Positions 32,831 through 40,994 of a stretch of DNA of 54,115 bases are shown here, piece by piece. A program made the position numbers and the translations under genes. Below the pieces are notes generated by a model. It saw only the letters and a list, made by a program, of their open reading frames with translations. It was not told the DNA's origin and did not search any database. The DNA comes from Pseudomonas sp. TNT3 (GTDB lineage: Bacteria > Pseudomonadota > Gammaproteobacteria > Pseudomonadales > Pseudomonadaceae), in NCBI RefSeq assembly GCF_010095445.2, contig NZ_WFGV02000043.1, positions 1-54,115 of the forward strand, given 5' to 3'. Every line of letters starts with the position of its first letter. Position 1 is the stretch's first letter.

Positions 32831-34444
32831 TCAGCGCGGATTCTCTGGTCTATAGCCCATGCGCAAACCGCCCCAATGCCGTCCTTTGATAACGATCGGC
32901 ACAGAAAGATCGTGCATGAGCTCGCCGGTATCGCGGGTATAGGTTTGCAACAGAACGGCTTGCTGATGGCTGCCGCAACGGATGCCGGTGCGGTCGGCAA
33001 ATTTGCGCTTGGTACGGTTCTGCAGCGCATCCACCTGGGCATCCCCCGTCAGCGGCTGGCTGAAGACCTTGTTATGGGTCGGCACATAACCTTGCTGGGT
33101 ACAGGCGATGGCGAACACCAAACCTTCATGGCGCGTCAGTAAAGGTTCCTGAATGGCCGGCAACACCTGATCGGTATAGCGATCGAAGCGGGTCTGGAAT
33201 TTGGCCGGTTGAGTGTTCGCGATTGCCTGGTAATGCCGGTCGAACAGGTCGTCCAGACTGACTCGCCCCTGATCGATATCGGCTTCAAAACACGCCGCAA
33301 TTTGTGCGGCCCCTTCGCGCGCCAGGTCGTAGATACGCTGGTGATAGTCATCCAGACCGACTTCGGCCAGCCGCTCACTGATGGTTTCTGCCTGCCCTTC
33401 CATTTGCACTGCCGCCTGGGCCAGGCGTTGTGTCTGTTGATCGCTGACGGCCAGGTCACTGCGCATTTGCTCGATGGCCTGGAACAGGCTGTCGAGTTGC
33501 TCACGGTTGGTGTCAGCGCCTTGAGCGATTTCCCCGACCTGGATTTCTACGCCCGCCGCCAGACGCGCAATGTTGTCCAGGTGCTGCCCCGTCTGTTCGA
33601 CTTGCTCGACACCTATATCCAGATCGGTGGAAAGTTGGCGAATCTGTTCCACCACCTGCGCGGTGCGCTGCTGGATATCGGCGACCATCTCGCCCACTTC
33701 ACCCGTCGCCGTAGCCGTGCGCGCTGCCAGGCCACGCACCTCATCGGCGACCACCGCAAAGCCGCGACCGTGTTCGCCGGCTCGCGCGGCTTCGATGGCC
33801 GCGTTCAACGCCAACAGATTGGTCTGGCTGGCAATGGATTGAATGACCAGGGTGACTCGCTGAATGTCGTCGCTGCGCAGGCTCAAGGCCTCGATCAGCT
33901 CGCGGCTGTTACTGGCGCGTTGGCTGAGCTGGTGCATGCGAGCAATGGACTCGACCAGTTCCGAGCGTCCCACCGCGCTGCTTTGATGGGCTTCACTAGC
34001 GGCGCTGAGGGCGTTGCGGCTCAAGGTCGAGGTGGCTTGTTCGGTGGCGATCATCACTTCGGCATTGCTGACGATTTGCGCCGCCGCGCCAAGCTGCGAT
34101 TGCAGCCTGTCGGCTAACTGCTTGACCGAAAACGCTACGCCAGCGGCTGACAGCGCGTTGTGACTGGTGGTGTAGGAAAGATCGCGAGTCAGTTCGGCAA
34201 TCGTGCCGTGACTGTCCACCAAGGCGGGTTCTGGAAGGGTTCGCGATCGCAGGCGCGGTAGCCAGATGATCATCACGGCCAGCGGCAAGCCGAGGTAGAG
34301 CGGCCAGTTACCTAGCGCGACGCCACACAACAGGAGCATCAGTGCGATGCTTTGCAGGGTCGGCGCCAGCCAGCGGGTTGGGGTCACAGGTACTGGTACG
34401 GGCACTTGCCCAACCAGAGATCCGTCTCTTGTCATCTTCGTCAC
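32831..34444 (-). CDS. Methyl-accepting chemotaxis protein with C-terminal sensor-like domain
   Basis: Chemoreceptor of 537 aa with an unusual layout. Two closely spaced membrane segments (about 29-45 and 48-63) leave almost no periplasmic domain. The signalling helix pair follows, with the conserved tip 'QTNLLALNAAIEAARAGEHG' and 'RGFAVVADEVRGLAARTA'. After the signalling module, residues from about 360 form an additional domain, with 'HEGLVFAIACTQQGYVPTHN' and 'SVPIVIKGRHWGGLRMGYRP', resembling a Cache-like fold placed in the cytosol. It would therefore sense an internal signal or a membrane state. No che genes are adjacent. Signal unknown. Confidence 0.88.
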   Translation of the reverse strand: MTKMTRDGSLVGQVPVPVPVTPTRWLAPTLQSIALMLLLCGVALGNWPLYLGLPLAVMIIWLPRLRSRTLPEPALVDSHGTIAELTRDLSYTTSHNALSAAGVAFSVKQLADRLQSQLGAAAQIVSNAEVMIATEQATSTLSRNALSAASEAHQSSAVGRSELVESIARMHQLSQRASNSRELIEALSLRSDDIQRVTLVIQSIASQTNLLALNAAIEAARAGEHGRGFAVVADEVRGLAARTATATGEVGEMVADIQQRTAQVVEQIRQLSTDLDIGVEQVEQTGQHLDNIARLAAGVEIQVGEIAQGADTNREQLDSLFQAIEQMRSDLAVSDQQTQRLAQAAVQMEGQAETISERLAEVGLDDYHQRIYDLAREGAAQIAACFEADIDQGRVSLDDLFDRHYQAIANTQPAKFQTRFDRYTDQVLPAIQEPLLTRHEGLVFAIACTQQGYVPTHNKVFSQPLTGDAQVDALQNRTKRKFADRTGIRCGSHQQAVLLQTYTRDTGELMHDLSVPIVIKGRHWGGLRMGYRPENPR

Positions 34445-34559
34445 CCTACGACTCTTCTAATTGTATGTGCATTAGACGCCACTAGATCGCCATTATCTAT
34501 GGTCCCTTAGTCGGAGGCGTTGCAGCAGATCAATAAAAGAGGACGCTTTCTGGCAGACG

Positions 34560-34616
34560 AAAAAAAGCATCGCGGGCAAGCCTTGCTCTTGATGGAGCCG
34601 GGCTTGCCCGCGATGC
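34560..34616 (-). terminator. Repeat-derived intrinsic terminator of the DksA-paralogue gene
   Basis: A perfect 16-bp stem (34567-34582 with 34601-34616) of the 'CATCGCGGGCAAGCC' repeat type is followed on the minus strand by seven Ts (34566-34560). It lies 15 bases after the gene's stop. This is the clearest case in the window of a palindromic repeat serving as a rho-independent terminator. Confidence 0.85.
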
Positions 34617-34630
34617 GGGGCGTTACGAAA

Positions 34631-35035
34631 TCAGGCCTGACGCTGGTGCTTGTCGATCTGTTCGTGACGCTCTTGAGCTTCGATGCAGTACTTGGTGGTC
34701 GGGCTGATCAGCAGGCGCTTGAGGCCAATCGCCTCGCCGCTGTCATCACACCAGCCGAAGCTGTCTTCTTTGATGCGTTCCAGAGCCTGTTCCAACTGAG
34801 GCAGCATGCGCTGGTCACGATCGATAGCGTTCACCAGCCAGGTGCGCTCTTCTTCAACAGAAGCAGCGTCGGCCGGATCGGCTGGAGTGTCCAGGCTCTC
34901 GATGGCGATGCGGTTCTGTTCAATGCGCTCATGGGTTTCGACTTTCATGTTCTGCAACAGCTCGGAGAAGAAAGCATGTTGCTCGGCATTCATGTAGTCA
35001 TCCGCCGGCATGGCCAGCAACTTGTCCTTTGTCAT
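34631..35035 (-). CDS. DksA/TraR-family transcription factor, zinc-ligand-depleted paralogue (DksA2-like)
   Basis: RNA polymerase secondary-channel factor of 134 aa. The coiled-coil tip motif DxxDxA is kept (DPADAA, 53-58), as in regulators that act with ppGpp. The zinc-finger positions read C-X2-S-X17-C-X2-A (Cys96, Ser99, Cys117, Ala120) in place of four cysteines. This is the arrangement known from Pseudomonas aeruginosa DksA2, which works without zinc and substitutes for DksA under zinc starvation. I saw no clear Zur box in the 375-base upstream region, so zinc control is not shown here. The start at 35035 begins 'MTKDKLLAMPADDYMNAEQ'. A repeat-derived terminator follows. Confidence 0.85.
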   Translation of the reverse strand: MTKDKLLAMPADDYMNAEQHAFFSELLQNMKVETHERIEQNRIAIESLDTPADPADAASVEEERTWLVNAIDRDQRMLPQLEQALERIKEDSFGWCDDSGEAIGLKRLLISPTTKYCIEAQERHEQIDKHQRQA

Positions 35036-35410
35036 TGATATCTCTATAAAAAAACGTGCATTAAGGCGAATTAGGGAGCGTTCCGCGGGACCTGGTCTGG
35101 CCATCGGAAAGGCGCCGTTTATTCCAAGCGCCACCCGGCACTCAATTTACGAGGGGCGGCAGTCTAAGGCCGACTTGAGGCCTCAGCAACTGAAAAGACA
35201 GCGAATTCGTCCGACAAAGCCTTGAAAGTGCGCTACGGCAGCCTTTGTGGTGGTTATCGGAGTGCGTTTATAGCAAGAAATTCCATCCAGCGGCTGTATA
35301 TGGAAGACAAATGGCTGATCGGTATCGGGGATCAGCCTGACATCCATTGCAGCGAATGGAACCTAAGCTAAGGTTGAACATCCGAAATCGTCATCTCAAG
35401 GAGAGCCCAA
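35036..35410. other. 375-base divergent promoter region
   Basis: No supported gene lies between the divergent DksA-paralogue and GST genes. I looked for a Zur-type palindrome and found none convincing; a short 'TGATATCTCTATA' stretch just before the dksA-like start is the only notable AT-rich element. Confidence 0.5.
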
Positions 35411-36022
35411 ATGAAGCTGATCGGCATGCTGGATTCACCCTACGTGCGGCGCGTCGCCATTTCCGCCAAGTGCCTTGGCATTCAGCTGGAGCACCAATCG
35501 GTTTCCGTGTTCCGCCATTTCGAGCAATTCCAGCAGATCAACCCGGTGGTCAAGGCGCCGACGCTGGTACTGGATAATGGCGACGTACTCATCGACTCGA
35601 CCCTGATCATCGATTACCTGGAAGCGCTGGCCGGGACCGGCAACAGCCTGATGCCGACCGACATTGATCAACGTGTGCGCTCCTTGCGTTTGATTGGTCT
35701 GGCGTTGGCGGCGTGCGAGAAGTCGGTGCAGCTTTATTACGAGCGCACCCTGCGTCCGGTCGAGATTCAATTTGAACCCTGGGTGGAACGGGTTGAAGGG
35801 CAACTTGCCGCCGCGTACCTGGCGCTTGAGCGGGAACTGGAAAAACAGTCACTGAAGACCGACGGTTCGATTACCCAGGACGGAATCACCCTGGCGGTGG
35901 CCTGGAGTTTCACCAGGCTTGTGGTTCCTGAACAAGCAGACGCTGCCCAATTTCCACGGATCGCAGCGTATACGGCGTACGCGGAGCAGCTTGAGGAGTT
36001 TCTTAATACGCCAATTGAATGA
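35411..36022 (+). CDS. Glutathione S-transferase family protein
   Basis: Cytosolic GST-like protein of 203 aa. The N-terminal thioredoxin-fold domain (about 1-78) opens 'MKLIGMLDSPYVRRVAISAK', with Ser9/Tyr11 at the catalytic position and the glutathione-binding 'DSTLIIDYLE' near 62-71. The cis-proline is in 'VVKAPTLVL'. An all-helical C-terminal domain follows. AAGGAG precedes the ATG. It has no pathway neighbours, so its electrophilic substrate is unknown. The downstream hairpin with an A-tract serves the opposite strand. Confidence 0.88.
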   Translation: MKLIGMLDSPYVRRVAISAKCLGIQLEHQSVSVFRHFEQFQQINPVVKAPTLVLDNGDVLIDSTLIIDYLEALAGTGNSLMPTDIDQRVRSLRLIGLALAACEKSVQLYYERTLRPVEIQFEPWVERVEGQLAAAYLALERELEKQSLKTDGSITQDGITLAVAWSFTRLVVPEQADAAQFPRIAAYTAYAEQLEEFLNTPIE

Positions 36023-36050
36023 ATGCCCTCACCCGAAAAAACCAGGCCCC

Positions 36051-36085
36051 AAAAAAAAGCCGCTTCTACCCGAGGTAGAAGCGGC
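36051..36085 (-). terminator. Intrinsic terminator after the microprotein gene
   Basis: A perfect 12-bp stem (36059-36070 with 36074-36085; core GCCGCTTCTACC) with a 3-base loop is followed on the minus strand by eight Ts (36058-36051). It closes the two-gene operon 36108-37130. Confidence 0.9.
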
Positions 36086-36107
36086 CGAGGCACCAGCCCC
36101 AGTGTTA

Positions 36108-36182
36108 TCAGTGCATGAACAGGGCGATCAGGATAATGATCGGGATCGGTACGCCGAGGAAAAACAACAGTAATGAGCGCAT
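36108..36182 (-). CDS. 24-residue membrane microprotein
   Basis: A very short gene starting with ATG at 36182 behind AGGAG (7 bases before the start codon) and ending with TGA. The product begins 'MRSLLLFFLGVPIPIIILIA' and ends 'LFMH': one hydrophobic helix with a Pro-Ile-Pro kink and a single N-terminal Arg, so probably a single-pass inner-membrane peptide. It starts 15 bases after the stop of the larger membrane protein gene and is followed by a strong terminator. That fixes it as the last gene of a two-gene operon. Function unknown; small hydrophobic peptides often bind and modulate a membrane partner, and the upstream protein is the obvious candidate. Confidence 0.72.
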   Translation of the reverse strand: MRSLLLFFLGVPIPIIILIALFMH

Positions 36183-36197
36183 GAGTATTCTCCTGGA

Positions 36198-37130
36198 TTA
36201 ACGAATAGAGGACGGGGTGGTGACATAAGCGTCGGATTCGACATACACCACCGCATCCCGACGACGACCGCCGAAGGTTGCAGCGAAGCTGGCGAAGAAC
36301 GCGCCGATCAACAGGGCAACGAACATCCACAACGCCGTCATGGCAGCGACTTTGGCTGCGGTATCAGCCGCTTCCTTGGCCGCTTGCTTGGCGTCGGCCA
36401 CGGCTTTCTGGGTGCGGGCATACACTTCATCGACACGACGCTCAGCGTCGGCCTGGGTCAGGTTGGTCCGTTGGGCAACCAGTTGCGCGAGGTAGGTACG
36501 GTCTTCAGCGGCCAACTGACCGTCGTTCAGGCTGCGCACAAAGATGCGGGTGACGGTGCCACGGGCAGCGTCATCGCTGACGGCGGCAGGACGATCATCA
36601 CGGAACAGGCTGTCGACGAAGTAGCCATACTGGTCACTGCTGGTGTTATTGGCCGCTGTACCGGCGGCTTGAGTCGCGGCACTGGCGGCACCGCCGACAA
36701 CATTGGCGCCGGCCTGCACACCGCCACTGACAATGCTGCTGACCGAGCCAACGACCAGTGTGGCCGCAACCAGTGTCGCAACACACCAGGCCAGGAAGCC
36801 ATGGGCGGTGTCACGGAAGTACACTTCGTCACCGTGCATGTTGGCCCATTTCACCCGCAGACGACCGGCGATGTAGCCACCGAGCCCCGAGGCGATGATT
36901 TGGGTAAACGCCAACCAGACGATCGTCGATATGCCAAGGCCCTTGGCGCTGACGCCTTCGTTAGCCCAAGGGGAAACCGCCGAAAAGCCCAGACCGAAAC
37001 CGAGCAATACCAGGATCAACGACAACGCCGCCGCCGCAGCGGCCCCGGCGAAGATCGCACCCCAGGAAACGCCCGACCGCGCGTTTGATTCTTCTGCGGC
37101 AGGATAGAAACCATCCGAGGATCTATTCAT
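36198..37130 (-). CDS. Membrane protein of unknown function with long helical loop
   Basis: A 310-residue membrane protein. A short hydrophilic N-terminus precedes a helix in 'GVSWGAIFAGAAAAAALSLI'. Further helices lie around 60-80 and 110-135; 'GLGGYIAGRLRVKW' and 'YFRDTAHGFLAW' are notable. A long Ala-rich, charged region (about 200-265, 'RVDEVYARTQKAVADAKQAA') probably forms a coiled coil before a final helix. I know similar proteins in Pseudomonas and rhizobia only as uncharacterised. It is followed 15 bases later by the 24-aa microprotein gene and then a terminator. The upstream region 37131-37397 is AT-rich and contains the promoter. Confidence 0.75.
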   Translation of the reverse strand: MNRSSDGFYPAAEESNARSGVSWGAIFAGAAAAAALSLILVLLGFGLGFSAVSPWANEGVSAKGLGISTIVWLAFTQIIASGLGGYIAGRLRVKWANMHGDEVYFRDTAHGFLAWCVATLVAATLVVGSVSSIVSGGVQAGANVVGGAASAATQAAGTAANNTSSDQYGYFVDSLFRDDRPAAVSDDAARGTVTRIFVRSLNDGQLAAEDRTYLAQLVAQRTNLTQADAERRVDEVYARTQKAVADAKQAAKEAADTAAKVAAMTALWMFVALLIGAFFASFAATFGGRRRDAVVYVESDAYVTTPSSIR

Positions 37131-37397
37131 TATTATGTCGCTCCAGGCAGGAAAGATGTTGTTACAAGTTGTTGATGGAGTCAGTGCAGTCAGCGTGCCA
37201 AAGCGAAATTTTTAAAAAGTCTTTATTTTTCATAATCTTAAAAATTTTGAACTTCCAAAAGCCATGCAAATTGCAACGAAACGTCATAACCAGCGGGTTT
37301 TATGCATTGCGCCTTTAGATGAAGTTTTATTTAGAAAGACCGGCGCTAATTATTGGCAAAATGCCGGCAACGTTTTGAACCACCATCAGGCCTTCCT

Positions 37398-38081
37398 ATG
37401 ACCCGAATCTTGACCATCGAAGACGACGCCGTGACCGCCCGGGAAATTGTTGCGGAACTCAGCAACCATGGCCTCGACGTGGACTGGGTCGACAATGGCC
37501 GCGAAGGACTGGAGCGTGCAGTCAGTGGCAACTACGACTTGATCACCCTCGACCGCATGCTGCCCGAGCTGGACGGCCTGGCCATTGTCACCACGCTCAG
37601 GACCATGGGTGTCGCCACGCCAATCCTGATGATCAGCGCCCTCTCCGATGTCGATGAGCGAGTACGAGGCCTGCGCGCAGGGGGTGACGATTACCTGACC
37701 AAACCCTTTGCCACCGATGAAATGGCCGCCCGGGTTGAAGTCCTGCTGCGCCGCCAGAACACCGTCGCCACCCAGGCCACCACGCTGCGGGTCGCTGACC
37801 TCGAACTGAACCTGATCAGCCACGAAGCCAGCCGCGACGGTCAACTGCTGACGCTGTTGCCCACCGAGTACAAACTGCTGGAATTTCTGATGCGCAACAC
37901 CGGGCAGATCCTGTCGCGCATGATGATTTTCGAAGAGGTCTGGGGCTATCACTTTGATCCCGGCACCAACCTCATCGACGTGCACATCGGCCGGTTGCGC
38001 AAAAAGATCGACCCCCCCGGCAATGCCCCACTGATACGGACCGTGCGAGGCTCGGGTTATGTCATTGCCGAACCCGTCTAA
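37398..38081 (+). CDS. OmpR-type response regulator (paired)
   Basis: DNA-binding response regulator of 227 aa: receiver about 1-115 with 'EDD' (8-10), phosphoacceptor Asp52 ('ITLDRMLP') and 'LTKPFATDE', then a winged helix with 'LSRMMIFEEVWGYHFDPGTN' and 'RTVRGSGYVI'. The ATG at 37398 is chosen because it begins the receiver fold ('MTRILTIEDDAVTAREI'). Its 3' end overlaps the kinase gene by 23 bases, so the pair is co-translated. The upstream region 37131-37397 is markedly A/T-rich and contains no gene. Regulon unknown. Confidence 0.92.
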   Translation: MTRILTIEDDAVTAREIVAELSNHGLDVDWVDNGREGLERAVSGNYDLITLDRMLPELDGLAIVTTLRTMGVATPILMISALSDVDERVRGLRAGGDDYLTKPFATDEMAARVEVLLRRQNTVATQATTLRVADLELNLISHEASRDGQLLTLLPTEYKLLEFLMRNTGQILSRMMIFEEVWGYHFDPGTNLIDVHIGRLRKKIDPPGNAPLIRTVRGSGYVIAEPV

Positions 38082-39453
38082 AGGCTGGCGCTCTTCCAGC
38101 AGCCGTTTGCTCGCGCTCTACAGTTCACTGTTCGTGATCTGGAGCGGCATTCTCATGGGGGTCATGTACTACGAGGTTTCCGCCTACCTGGACAACCTGG
38201 CCAAACACTCTCTTTTGCAACGCCAGCATCTGTTCTCGCACTTTCAGGGCCAGCAACTGGTCGACGCCCTCGCCGTCAGCATGACCTTCGACATCCGCGG
38301 CATCGACGCCTATGGCCTGTTCGACGAGCAGCACCGCTACCTGAGCGGCGCGCTGAACCACGTTCCCGAAGGATTGCCACTGGACGGCAAGATTCACATG
38401 CTCAGCGATTGCGCCGATTCCGACGACCCGAGCCTGCCGGCCGACAGTTGTGATGCGGTCGCCACCCAGACGCTCGACGGTCGCTGGCTGATTCTGGTGC
38501 GCGACAACGGCTCTCTGTTTGCCGTCACGCGAATCATCCTCCACGCCTTGTTCTGGGGCGTCACCCTGACCATCCTCCCGGGCATCGCTGGTTGGCACCT
38601 GTTGCGGCGCCGCCCCTTGAAACGGATTCGCGGGATTCAGGCCAGCGCCGAAGCCATCGTGGCCGGTGACTTGACGCGCCGATTGCCGCTGTCCAACCGT
38701 CGCGATGAACTGGACATGCTCGCAGCCATCGTCAATGCCATGCTCGAACGCATCGAGCGGTTGATGAACGAGGTCAAGGGCGTCTGCGACAACATCGCCC
38801 ATGATCTGCGCACGCCACTGACCCGCTTGCGGGCGCAGTTGTACCGCATCCAGCAGCAGGCGGACGAAGGCTCACCCCTGGCCGTGCAACTGGATTCCGT
38901 GCTCGGCGAAGCAGACACCTTGATGGCGCGTTTTCGCGGCCTGTTGCGGATTTCCGAACTGGAAGATCGCCAGCGCCGTTCCGGTTTCGTGCAGCTGGAT
39001 CCCGTGCCGATGTTGCAGGAGCTGCATGACTTTTACTTGCCGTTGGCCGAAGAAGGCGAACTGAAATTCCAGCTGCAAATACCACTCTCATTGCCGCCGC
39101 TAAACGGTGATCGGGCGTTGTTGTTTGAAGCCGTGGCCAACCTGTTGAGCAATTCGATCAAGTTCACCCCACCAGGTGGCGAAGTGATTTTGCGTGGGGT
39201 CAATGAGGGTGGGCATACGCGGATCGAAGTACTCGACTCCGGACCCGGCATACCGTTGGCCGAACGGGAAGCGGTGTTCCAGCGCTTCTATCGCGCCGAG
39301 GGTGGCAACCAGCAAAGCGGGTTTGGACTGGGACTGTCCATCGTCGCCGCGATTGTCAGCCTGCACGGGTTTACGCTGGAGGTGGGGAGCAGTGAAAGGG
39401 GTGGCGCGCGGCTGGTGCTCGATTGCCGGCAGAGCCTGATCCCACAGACCTGA
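38059..39453 (+). CDS. Membrane sensor histidine kinase (paired)
   Basis: Sensor kinase of 464 aa: TM1 about 17-38, a periplasmic domain of about 120 residues holding two cysteines ('SDCAD' and 'ADSCD'), TM2 about 158-180, then HAMP. The dimerisation domain has phosphoacceptor His248 in 'NIAHDLRTPL', and the ATPase domain has 'NLLSNSIKFTPPGG', 'DSGPGI' and 'GFGLGLSI'. It overlaps the regulator gene and must be its partner. The periplasmic region has no RExxE iron motif, so I do not equate it with BqsS; the two cysteines may form a disulfide. Signal unknown. Confidence 0.92.
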   Translation: MSLPNPSKGWRSSSSRLLALYSSLFVIWSGILMGVMYYEVSAYLDNLAKHSLLQRQHLFSHFQGQQLVDALAVSMTFDIRGIDAYGLFDEQHRYLSGALNHVPEGLPLDGKIHMLSDCADSDDPSLPADSCDAVATQTLDGRWLILVRDNGSLFAVTRIILHALFWGVTLTILPGIAGWHLLRRRPLKRIRGIQASAEAIVAGDLTRRLPLSNRRDELDMLAAIVNAMLERIERLMNEVKGVCDNIAHDLRTPLTRLRAQLYRIQQQADEGSPLAVQLDSVLGEADTLMARFRGLLRISELEDRQRRSGFVQLDPVPMLQELHDFYLPLAEEGELKFQLQIPLSLPPLNGDRALLFEAVANLLSNSIKFTPPGGEVILRGVNEGGHTRIEVLDSGPGIPLAEREAVFQRFYRAEGGNQQSGFGLGLSIVAAIVSLHGFTLEVGSSERGGARLVLDCRQSLIPQT

Positions 39454-39480
39454 CCCCTCCTGCATGTCAATGAAGATCAA

Positions 39481-39745
39481 CATGTGGGAGCGCGCTTGCT
39501 CCCCCAGGGTAATGCTGTTCACTTAAGCCTGACACTGCAACTGTGGCGAGGGAGCTTGCTCCCGCTGGGCTGCGTAGCAGTCCCTCTTTTGGGGCCGCTT
39601 CGCGACCCAGCGGGAGCAAGCTCCCTCGCCACGGATTCAACCCAGATCAAATGTGGGAGCTGGCCTGCCAGCGATTGCGGGGTTCCAGGCGAAATCGATG
39701 CTGAATGTGCCACCGCCATCGCGAGCAGGCTCACTCTCACAAGGT
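39481..39745. repeat. Repeat-filled gap with a 27-bp perfect inverted repeat
   Basis: The 305-base gap after the kinase gene contains the longest hairpin of the 'GTGGCGAGGGAGCTTGCTCC' type, arms 39543-39569 and 39606-39632 with a 36-base loop. Single-copy elements lie before it (about 39483-39505) and after it (39653-39680, 39718-39742). No gene was found. It separates convergent genes and can terminate both. Confidence 0.85.
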
Positions 39746-39758
39746 TTTGGGTTGGTTA

Positions 39759-40169
39759 TCAACCCGGGTAATTGGCTCGCAACGCTTTGAGCCCGCCCTC
39801 ATAGATCCCCGCAAACAACGCCACCACTTCTTCGTCACTGACGCCGACCGGTTCAAACTTCCCTGACCACGTCACCCGCGCACCCTCCCCTCGAGCCTCA
39901 ACACTCAAGGTCGCCAGGTAATCCTTCGCCGGAAACGGCGCCTGCAAAATCGAATAGCTGTAAGTCTTCGCCGCGTTATCAAACAGCTCAAGCCGCTCGA
40001 CCACCACCGCGCCATCCGAGGTTTGCAGGCTGCGCACACGTCCGCCTTCACTCAACTCACTGTTGGGAATGAACGGCAGCCAGTCCGGCAGCGTGTCGAA
40101 GCCACCAATCAATTGCCACACCTGGTCGGCCGAAGCCGGGATATCGATAAATGCTGATGCAGTTGCCAT
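39759..40169 (-). CDS. SRPBCC (START-like) family protein
   Basis: Ligand-binding helix-grip protein of 136 aa, as in polyketide cyclase/aromatase-like and AHSA1-related proteins. It begins 'MATASAFIDIPASADQVWQL', with 'GGFDTLPDWLPFI', then 'VTWSGKFEPVGVSDEEVVAL' and a long C-terminal helix. It probably binds a hydrophobic small molecule; catalysis cannot be inferred. It is last in a three-gene operon behind an SDR and an aldo/keto reductase (27-base gap), which suggests a common small-molecule pathway. Confidence 0.85.
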   Translation of the reverse strand: MATASAFIDIPASADQVWQLIGGFDTLPDWLPFIPNSELSEGGRVRSLQTSDGAVVVERLELFDNAAKTYSYSILQAPFPAKDYLATLSVEARGEGARVTWSGKFEPVGVSDEEVVALFAGIYEGGLKALRANYPG

Positions 40170-40196
40170 AGTGCGTTCTCTCTAGATGAAAAGGGT

Positions 40197-40994
40197 TCAG
40201 ATTGCCATGCTGTCGACAACACCGCCGTCGACCCGCAGGGCCGCGCCAGTGGTCGCCGAGGACAGTGGCGACGCAAGGTAGACCACCAGATTCGCGACTT
40301 CCTCGACATCCGCCACGCGCTGGATGATCGACGTCGGACGGGCCTTACGCACAAAGGCGTCGGCTTCTTCCCGGGCGCTGCGTCCGGATTCGGCGATGGC
40401 ATCCTTGAGCATGTGTTCCAGGCCGTCGGTGAATGTCGGGCCGGGCAGCACCGAATTGACCGTTACGCCAGTGCCTGCCAAGCGCTTGGCCAAACCATGG
40501 GACACCGCGAGGTTAGCGCTTTTGGTGACGCCATAGTTGATCATGTCCGCCGGGGTCGCGACGCCGGATTCGGAGGACAGGAAAATCACCCGCCCCCATC
40601 CTTGCTTGACCATGTCCGGCACGTAATGCCGAGACAAGCGCACACCGGAGATCACGTTGACTTCGTAGAAGCGCGTCCACTCACTGTCTGACGCGTCGAA
40701 GAAATCCACGTCATTGAAGATCCCCAGATTATTCACCAGGATGTCCGCCCGCGGTTCGGCGGCGAACAACTGTTCAGCGCCTTCAGCAGTGCCCAGATCA
40801 GCCGTCACACCGCGCAACTGCGCACCCGGCACGCTTTGGCGAATGCTGTCCAAGGCTTGCTCGACCTTCGCCGCTTCCCGGCCGATCACCACTACCGTTG
40901 CGCCGGATTCGGCCAGCGCCTTGCTGATGCCCAAGCCAATGCCGGCGGTACTGCCGCTGACAATCGCCAGTTTTCCGCTGAGATCAATTTTCAT
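40197..40994 (-). CDS. Short-chain dehydrogenase/reductase
   Basis: NAD(P)-dependent SDR of 265 aa. Cofactor motif 'SGSTAGIG' (13-20), 'NNLG' (88-91, instead of NNAG), catalytic Ser140/141 ('FLSSES'), Tyr154 and Lys158 ('YGVTK') are all present. It starts inside the stop region of the aldo/keto reductase gene (4-base overlap), so the two are translationally coupled. Substrate unknown. The Leu in NNLG is a mild deviation also seen in other members. Confidence 0.9.
   Translation of the reverse strand: MKIDLSGKLAIVSGSTAGIGLGISKALAESGATVVVIGREAAKVEQALDSIRQSVPGAQLRGVTADLGTAEGAEQLFAAEPRADILVNNLGIFNDVDFFDASDSEWTRFYEVNVISGVRLSRHYVPDMVKQGWGRVIFLSSESGVATPADMINYGVTKSANLAVSHGLAKRLAGTGVTVNSVLPGPTFTDGLEHMLKDAIAESGRSAREEADAFVRKARPTSIIQRVADVEEVANLVVYLASPLSSATTGAALRVDGGVVDSMAI

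Noticed and set aside
35036..35200. Zur box upstream of the DksA paralogue
   Set aside because: Searched by eye for the palindromic Zur consensus; only a weak AT-rich stretch was present.
37398..39453. Assignment of the two-component pair as BqsRS/CarRS
   Set aside because: The periplasmic domain lacks the RExxE ferrous-iron motif, so I left the pair unnamed.
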